Position numbers and translations under genes: made by a program. DNA of 64,000 nucleotides from Poecilobothrus nobilitatus (taxonomy: Eukaryota; Arthropoda; Insecta; Diptera; Dolichopodidae): positions 116,873,996 to 116,937,995 of the forward strand of contig OX352774.1 of assembly GCA_947095535.1 (NCBI GenBank), given 5' to 3'. The number at the start of each line of letters is the position of its first letter. Position 1 is the stretch's first letter. The notes under the pieces were generated by a model that saw only the letters and a list, made by a program, of their open reading frames with translations, made no database searches and was not told the DNA's origin. Below, in pieces: positions 58,011-64,000 of this stretch.

Positions 58011-59499
58011 TAATATTAATTATTATTATTGATATTTGCTATAAAATCAAATTCATTAGAAATTCATGATTTTCACATTTATAATTAAAACACCAAATCA
58101 TTCGCTTTTAAAACGGTATTTTATTAAGATCTCAAGTGAAGTCTTAATCGAAAATTAAATAAATTTTCATTTTTACACTTTTCCAAAATTTAAAGTTTAT
58201 AAAGAAAATTTGTAAGGTTCTTAAATGAAAATAAAAATAAATAAAATATAAAGTTTGGTGATGCGTAATAGTTTAAAATATCTAAAATATTTTATTTAAA
58301 AACAAAATTATTTATATTTAACTCAAAAAATCGTCAAAAAAGTCAAATAAAAGTTAACAAAAGATTTTTGCCATGCTACAATCGAAACAATTTTCATTAC
58401 TTATTTTTCATTTATTTTTTTTTTCTTACCGAGTCAATAGATTTCATTGTTATTCTTATTCCTGTTTTTTTGTATTTTTATTATTTTAACAGTTTATCAC
58501 ACAACAATTAATTTCAATAAAATACCTGTGATTTTATTTTTGTTTCTTTTTACCTGAGATTTCATTTATTTTGTCATTTATCATACCATTATTCATCAGT
58601 TAGTATTTGGATTGTTTTGTTTAAAATTAATATAAAAAAAATCATTCAGTAGAAAATTACTAATTGAATTTCTCTTCATCTATTATTTAATATTAACAAC
58701 TTTATCTATTTAATAAACGCAAAGTTGCAATATAGAATTGAATGACTGTACAATAATTAATCATTGAAAGAAAATTTCTGATTTAATTGAAAAATTTTGA
58801 TTGATTTTTTTTTTAAGGGTAGACGTTGAATGGATTCAAAAATTGGAAAAAAAACTTGTATTTACGATATTAGGTTTTATAATCTGATAGAGATATATTC
58901 TGTCAGTCTATTTTTCTTACCTAAAAAACTTTATTTAGGTATGGTTCAGATAATCGTCAACAAAATTAAGATAATGTGAAAATCACAAAATATTGGGATA
59001 GGTCTTATGATGATATATGACTCCCTATATAATTTTGCGATTTTTCTGGGGTACTAATACGTTTCTAAATTTATTTATTAACAGACATTGCATTTTTTTC
59101 AGTTATTATAGTGTTTAAATAAAGCTCAGTTCAAAAAACTAAATCAAAGATATGAAGTCTACTCCATTAATAGCGATAGTTTTTGATTTAGGAAAGATTT
59201 ATTGAAATAAGAAAATGTACAAAGGTATTGAAATAAGAAAAGGTACAAAAAAATATTTTTAAATATTTGGGAATGTCAAAAATCAAGAATGTCAATGCTC
59301 TTTAAAGACAAGTTCGCCTTAAAAAGAGCAGTGATTGCAGAAATATTTACATATATACTTTAAAGAGAAATAACAAATAAATATTTATTTATGTTTCCAC
59401 TCCTATGGGGTATTATGTCGCTTATTATTCATATTTAACTAAACTTCAGTTTCTTGCTGATAATTCTCAATAACCCGTTTTGATTACTCAACTGTAGCT
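58011..59499. other. A/T-rich filler, no gene seen
   Basis: Nothing was recognised. Confidence 0.45.
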
Positions 59500-59559
59500 T
59501 TTATACAAGATTATGACACAGATATATATTATATGTGTGCGCCACATTTTATATATAAG

Positions 59560-59705
59560 TTAATTTACTTTTATTTCTTGTATGTTACGATATTCATTCT
59601 TACGATATAAACCATTGCGATATAAATTATTAATATTGGATATACCCTGGCCAAGGTTTGAACGTAAGATCTTTCGATTGCAAGACCGGCGAAATAGCCA
59701 GATGA
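59560..59705 (-). mobile_element. tRNA-derived SINE head and adjoining body
   Basis: On the minus strand: GTCATCTGGCTATTTCGCCG (A-box-like TGGCTATTTCG), GTCTTGCAATCGAAAGATC, then ACGTTCAAACC (B-box-like). The related head at 14262-14342 shares GTCTT.CAATCG, and both are followed by ATATAAA text. It is degenerate and 5' truncated or short. Confidence 0.5.
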
Positions 59706-61914
59706 CAAAAATTAGTATTTTCATATGATTTATTTAACATTAGGTACTTATACTCGTATAAATGTTCCATATTTCCCATAATTTTTATATTTTATTGCTC
59801 TGTAAGGCCATTTATTTGAAAAAAAAAAATGGCTTAACCAGAAATTTTTTTGATGAAGATATTTTTTACTTTATTTATTATTATATTATTTACTTTACTT
59901 TACTTTTACGTAGTGAGATGATTATTGTTCATACCGCTATCATCAACCAATTAAAACTAAATGGTGATATTTTACTTTAAAAATTTACTTTTGTCTAATA
60001 TTCAAACTTTTATTTTATTGGCATACAATAAAAATAATAAAAATAGTGTAGTGTTTTTTTATTGATTTTAAATAATTGAAATGTAAAAATTTATGTAAAT
60101 GATTTATAAAATAAAAATAAAAAGAAATAAAATAACAAAAAAGATTGAAATTAAAAATAGAAACTTTGATTAATAAAAACGTACAAAAAAATTAACAAAA
60201 AAGTACAAAAAACCTTTCCAAATCAATAAAGATATAAATTAATCATCATTATACAAATACTCATCAATTTTTTTTTTTTCAAAGTAAATATTATGGTGTC
60301 TTAGGAAAAAAAATTTTCTGAAGTTTTTTTACGAATGATTTCGTGGTGTGATATATGAAAAAAAACATGGATTAAATTACAATTGACTTTCTAAGAATCT
60401 AAGAAAATAGTTTTAAAGGTTTATATTGGTGTTAAAAATCTTTGCAATAGCTGGAAAGAATAAAAATAATATTTGCTTTTCAAATTGAAGCACTTCTAAA
60501 TAAATAAAGTAATAAAGTAGGAATAGAAAAAAGTCTTTTACAAAAATGATCGGCAATCTGCATAGTTATTTAGATTAGAAATATCCATAATAACTATCTG
60601 TCTGTTACCATACATTAAACGTGTTGCTGCTGGCCTACTTGTTCTTCCCAGAAATTGAGTATAGACAAACCTAATATCCTATTTATTGGACGATTTCTCT
60701 GAAGCCAGATATTATAATAAAATAATCTTTCAAACATCTCTAGAATACCTATATACTTCTACGATATCATTTGTTTTATTTTTTTATTATTCTTCTACAG
60801 TCTTATACTGTCCCTTTTTAAAACCGCTAAATTATACTAAATTAATAATAGTTGTCAAAATTAAAAATAAGTTGCTTAGCTGACATTTAATAAAATACAG
60901 TTACATTATTTAATTGAATTATCTAAAAAAAATTAATTTAAATTTTCTACACTTTTCTTATTTCTTACTGCCTTTCAAATATAAATATTTACATAATATA
61001 ATATTTCAATTCATATTTTGTATTAACTAGTTTTTCTTAAAAAAAATAAAAAAAAAATATATTCCATGATGTTAATTAACATAGCATTACTATTACTTAT
61101 AAATTCACCACCTTTAAAATTTCCGCCATTATACTGGCACCACTAAAAACTAAATTTTTAAAAACAAATTTATTTTTAGAAAATTAGAAAATAATAAAAA
61201 AAATTTTATATTGCGAAATTGTTGCTGTCATCATTAGAATATTAAGAATGAAAGAGAATATGAGAAAGAAACATAGAGAAAGAGAAAGATAAAAAAAACA
61301 AAATAAAAGTTTTTTTTATATGTGCGAAACTTATGTTAGAAACCTATTCAAGAATTATAGGATTTTCAAATATAAATAGCGCAATCATGACGTATGAACT
61401 TATATACATACTACATATACGCATTTAAGTACAATACAACTTGTTACTGTAAAATATATGTACATATTAGTAAGTAAATAGCTATCTAAAATTTTTTATG
61501 ATATTAAAGTTCACTTCTTATTTATTTTTATGTAAATTTAATTCCAAAAATAAACATAACAAAATAATTAAAATCAATTTTTCAGACAAAATTTCGATTA
61601 TTTTTTATGCGGAAAGTGAAAATTTCGAAAAATATATTTTTACATAAATAACTCATTTATTTATTCAAAGGTACGTATACCTAAATAAAGTTAAATTAAA
61701 GTTATAAAGATATCGTACAGTTTAATTTGTATTAATATTTGAAAGATGGCTTTAAAATAATTTGGAACAGTTAAAGACAAAAAAAGCTTAAGTTTTTTTA
61801 AGAAATTAGCCAAGTAATTGTCCTTTCTCAGATAAGATTTTTTTTGCATATATTTTGTTAAATCAACAGACACCAATATTATTTATCTACACATTTTTGT
61901 CGTACTCGTTCAGA
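59706..61914. other. A/T-rich filler, no gene seen
   Basis: Frames at 59762-59980 and 60686-60883 are Tyr/Phe/Ile-rich and low-complexity. Nothing else was recognised. Confidence 0.45.
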
Positions 61915-62310
61915 ATAGGCAGAGCCATTCTTTCAACGTGTGTCCTGAGTATCAGATGGCCTGTGCTGATTCCGTTATAGATTCTGAGATCTGTCCTATT
62001 TAGTTTGTGAGCTTTCTTCGTCTTTTTGGCACATTGCATAGTCGCTTGTTACGCTTTTGTATAGTAATTTATATTGACTTTATATCCACACTAGGTCTGA
62101 CTGATGCAGATTTGATCAATTTTGCTGCGTTCTTGTTTGCTGAGAAGCCTGAATAAGTATCTATTGCAGTTTGACAATGTTGGTTTTCCCTAACTTATTC
62201 AAACTTTCCAGCATCCAAAGGTGGATCATGAATTGTGCAGGTTTCCCTTCAATATGTATTCTTATAATTGATTTGCAGTCTGTAAAAATGTTATTTAGCA
62301 TCCCTCGGAT
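61915..62310 (-). pseudogene. Non-LTR retrotransposon relic: RNase H and C-terminal end
   Basis: On the minus strand LNKLGKTNIVKLQ is followed by a stop and IDTYSGFSANKNAAKLIKSA, fitting the L.W.PGHSG..GNE.AD.LAKSA block that closes the RNase H domain; the acidic residues are lost. About 130 bp on, in another frame, LNRTDLRIYNGISTGHLILR fits the LSR.DLR...G.LTGHC.L segment of jockey/R1-type ORF2, then HVERMALPILNEYDK. Base composition is more balanced than the flanks, which helped to find it. The plus-strand frame 62171-62368 is its shadow. Confidence 0.7.
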
Positions 62311-62450
62311 TCCTCTCCGGTATATTTATTTGTTCTACCGCGATATAAGTAACCTAACCAGCGCATAAAGTAGTAATTATTTTTCTTTTTTCAAAAATTA
62401 TTTTTGGTTAGAAAACCATACTCCAGTAAGGCTATACTTTTTTTTTAATA

Positions 62451-62890
62451 ATAATATTAAATTTATTAAGAGATTTGATACATAGGCATGATAACATGTC
62501 AACATTCTATCTTTTAAAATAGCTTTGGTAACCAATTTTATCAAAATTTTAGGATTATTTCGTCACATTGGACGAAAGAATCCATTACTTAGATTCTTCA
62601 ATAGGCTTCGTAATGTTGTATTGCCCAGATAACTCGAACATTTTTTTAAAAATTCCTAAAATTTCGTAAAATTGCTTATCAAAGCTTTTTTAAAAGATAC
62701 AATATTGATATGTTATCATGTCTATGTATCAAATCTCTTAATAAATTTAATATTTATTAAGAAAAAAGTTAATTTTCAATTTTCCATTAGTCGTATACTT
62801 CGCAGATGATTTTATGAAATTTCATATAAGTATAAGACTAATCGAAAATTTTAAACAAGGTATTATCTAGGCAATGCAACATTACGAAGC
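62451..62890. repeat. Interleaved inverted repeats (foldback-like)
   Basis: Pair 1: about 62451-62552 (AAATTTATTAAGAGATTTGA, CATGATAACATG) and its inverted copy at 62650-62755 (CATGTTATCAT-like words, TATCAAATCTCTTAATAAAT), arms about 100 bp. Pair 2: CTTCGTAATGTTGTATTGCC at 62606-62633 and its inverse at 62863-62889. Pair 3: ATTAGTCGTATACTT at 62786 and AAGTATAAGACTAAT at 62828, around the perfect palindrome TATGAAATTTCATA (62813-62826). The pairs overlap in the order 1-2-1'-3-2'. Confidence 0.7.
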
Positions 62891-63579
62891 ATACTGAACA
62901 GTGCAAGTTATGTTGTAGGATGAAACACTCCTGAAATTTTGATAGATATAAATGTTCGACAAATAAAAATTCTTAATTTTTTTTAAAATTTAGAAAATAT
63001 TATCTATAAATTGTTTTTCAAAAAACTGTCTTTAGTCCAAAATTTCTATTAACCAAAAAAAAAAAATAAAAAATGAGAAAATAAAAAGTTTTTTTCTTTT
63101 TTATCATGAATATGCGATATGATAATGAAAAGTTTTCATTTCTGTGCAATGTTTATTAAAAAGTTTGTACAACATTATATTGATTTAGTTATGGATGTAA
63201 CCATAATATTAATAGACTATATTAGTGCAAATAATGTACTGTAGGTAATTGTTATTTATTTATATTTCATATTTTAATAGACATTAATTTAGAAAAAAAA
63301 AAAATCTGCATAACTTATAGTATTTTTCTTCTTTAATTTTTAACTCAAACACAGTGCAATTTCTAAAGTTCATAATACATATTTTGTTATATATATCGTT
63401 ATATATGTAAATATTTTTCCTTATTTGTCCCATGTGAATAAAAACCATTAAAATGATGGACTTTTTTTTCAGAATAGTTTTAAAATTCATTATCAAAGAG
63501 AAATAAACTTAAAATAATCCGATTTGGGTCTGAAAGTGAATTATTTATAGTATGAAAGAAAAAGAGAAAGACATAGAAA
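62891..63579. other. A/T-rich filler, no gene seen
   Basis: Nothing recognised. The minus-strand frame 63284-63496 is low-complexity. Confidence 0.4.
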
Positions 63580-64000
63580 CGAGGAAGAGTGCAGTAGAGT
63601 AGACTGTGTCAACTCTGGGATACCCGTATGAACGTAATATATCCTGTTTCTATAAAACTTGATCATCTTCTAAAAACATTCAGAGTTTTAGTACCGAACT
63701 ACAGAGATATATTTATGTAAATTGTGGAGTTGTATGATAGCTACCCGAATCTATTACGCCTAGCTTCATTAAGTTCCAAGAAATGCAAAAAGCCTGAACC
63801 GGCTGCTTTAGACCATTCAAATTTTACAAAAGTTTTTGGCATGTAACTCGACACTTTTTCACTAAATTTCAGATAGCTAGCTTCAATAGACACTGAGTTA
63901 TTTTCATTTAAAGAGAGAAGTTGTATGGCAACTATCCGAGCCTGTCATATCATCACAACAAAATTTTACAGAAGTTGTTGCCATAAAACTCGATCATCAT
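63580..64000 (-). mobile_element. DINE-like element, family a, cut by the window edge
   Basis: It begins with the reversed tail CGAGGAAGAGTGCAGTAGAG and TAGACTGTGTCAACTCTGGG and follows 48434-48850 closely, including the first internal unit. The head lies beyond the window. Confidence 0.85.

Noticed and set aside
1..64000. CRISPR arrays, operons, ribosome binding sites, bacterial-type terminators
   Set aside because: The window is eukaryotic repeat-rich DNA; no regularly spaced identical repeats with unique spacers and no gene clusters exist here.

Overview
This window looks like nuclear DNA of an insect, most likely a higher fly. It is strongly A+T-rich by eye, has no intact protein-coding gene, and is built from decayed transposable elements lying in A/T-rich filler. 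The fly assignment rests on a repeat class resembling the DINE-1/Helentron elements of Drosophila and its relatives: a head hairpin built on TATACCC, a TCCG run, a GAGTCGAT block and a tail ending CTTGTTTT or CTTCCTCG. It is an inference from recognised motifs, not from a database search. Whether the window is intergenic or lies in a long intron cannot be decided from it. Nearly all open reading frames above 60 codons are chance frames or relics of transposon proteins.

Layout. 1-18.3 kb: A/T-rich filler with DINE-like elements (790-2085, 7568-7993, 10080-10575), a Mutator-like non-autonomous element with long inverted ends and a probable 9-bp target duplication (3082-3560), a GC-rich inverted-repeat element (11698-12015), a tRNA-derived SINE head (near 14.3 kb) and relics of non-LTR retrotransposons (8805-9250 and 15786-17640). 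18.36-37.44 kb: a direct segmental duplication, copy A 18356-26781 and copy B 28356-37437. The two copies are separated by exactly one DINE-like element (26782-28355). Each copy carries an older hairpin element, a DINE, a Tc1/mariner relic and an endonuclease-domain relic. Copy B alone gained a SINE with perfect 12-bp target duplications and a second DINE placed head-to-tail on an older one. 37.4-64 kb: more DINE-like copies (40.4, 42.6, 43.1, 43.5, 48.4, 50.3, 51.6, 54.5 and 63.6 kb), RNase H and reverse-transcriptase relics (41.5, 46.5 and 61.9 kb), a 186-bp mariner-type MITE (53.9 kb), a composite repeat with a nested foldback made of minisatellite units (57.0-58.0 kb), and a set of interleaved inverted repeats (62.4-62.9 kb).

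No genes work together here. What can be read is the order of events: old LINE, mariner and DINE insertions; duplication of an 8-9 kb block; later copy-specific insertions and deletions. Identity between the duplicate copies is uneven: about 1.4 kb near the left end is essentially identical, while the mariner part differs by several percent. Three DINE-like families (called a, b and c below) share one architecture and appear to exchange modules.
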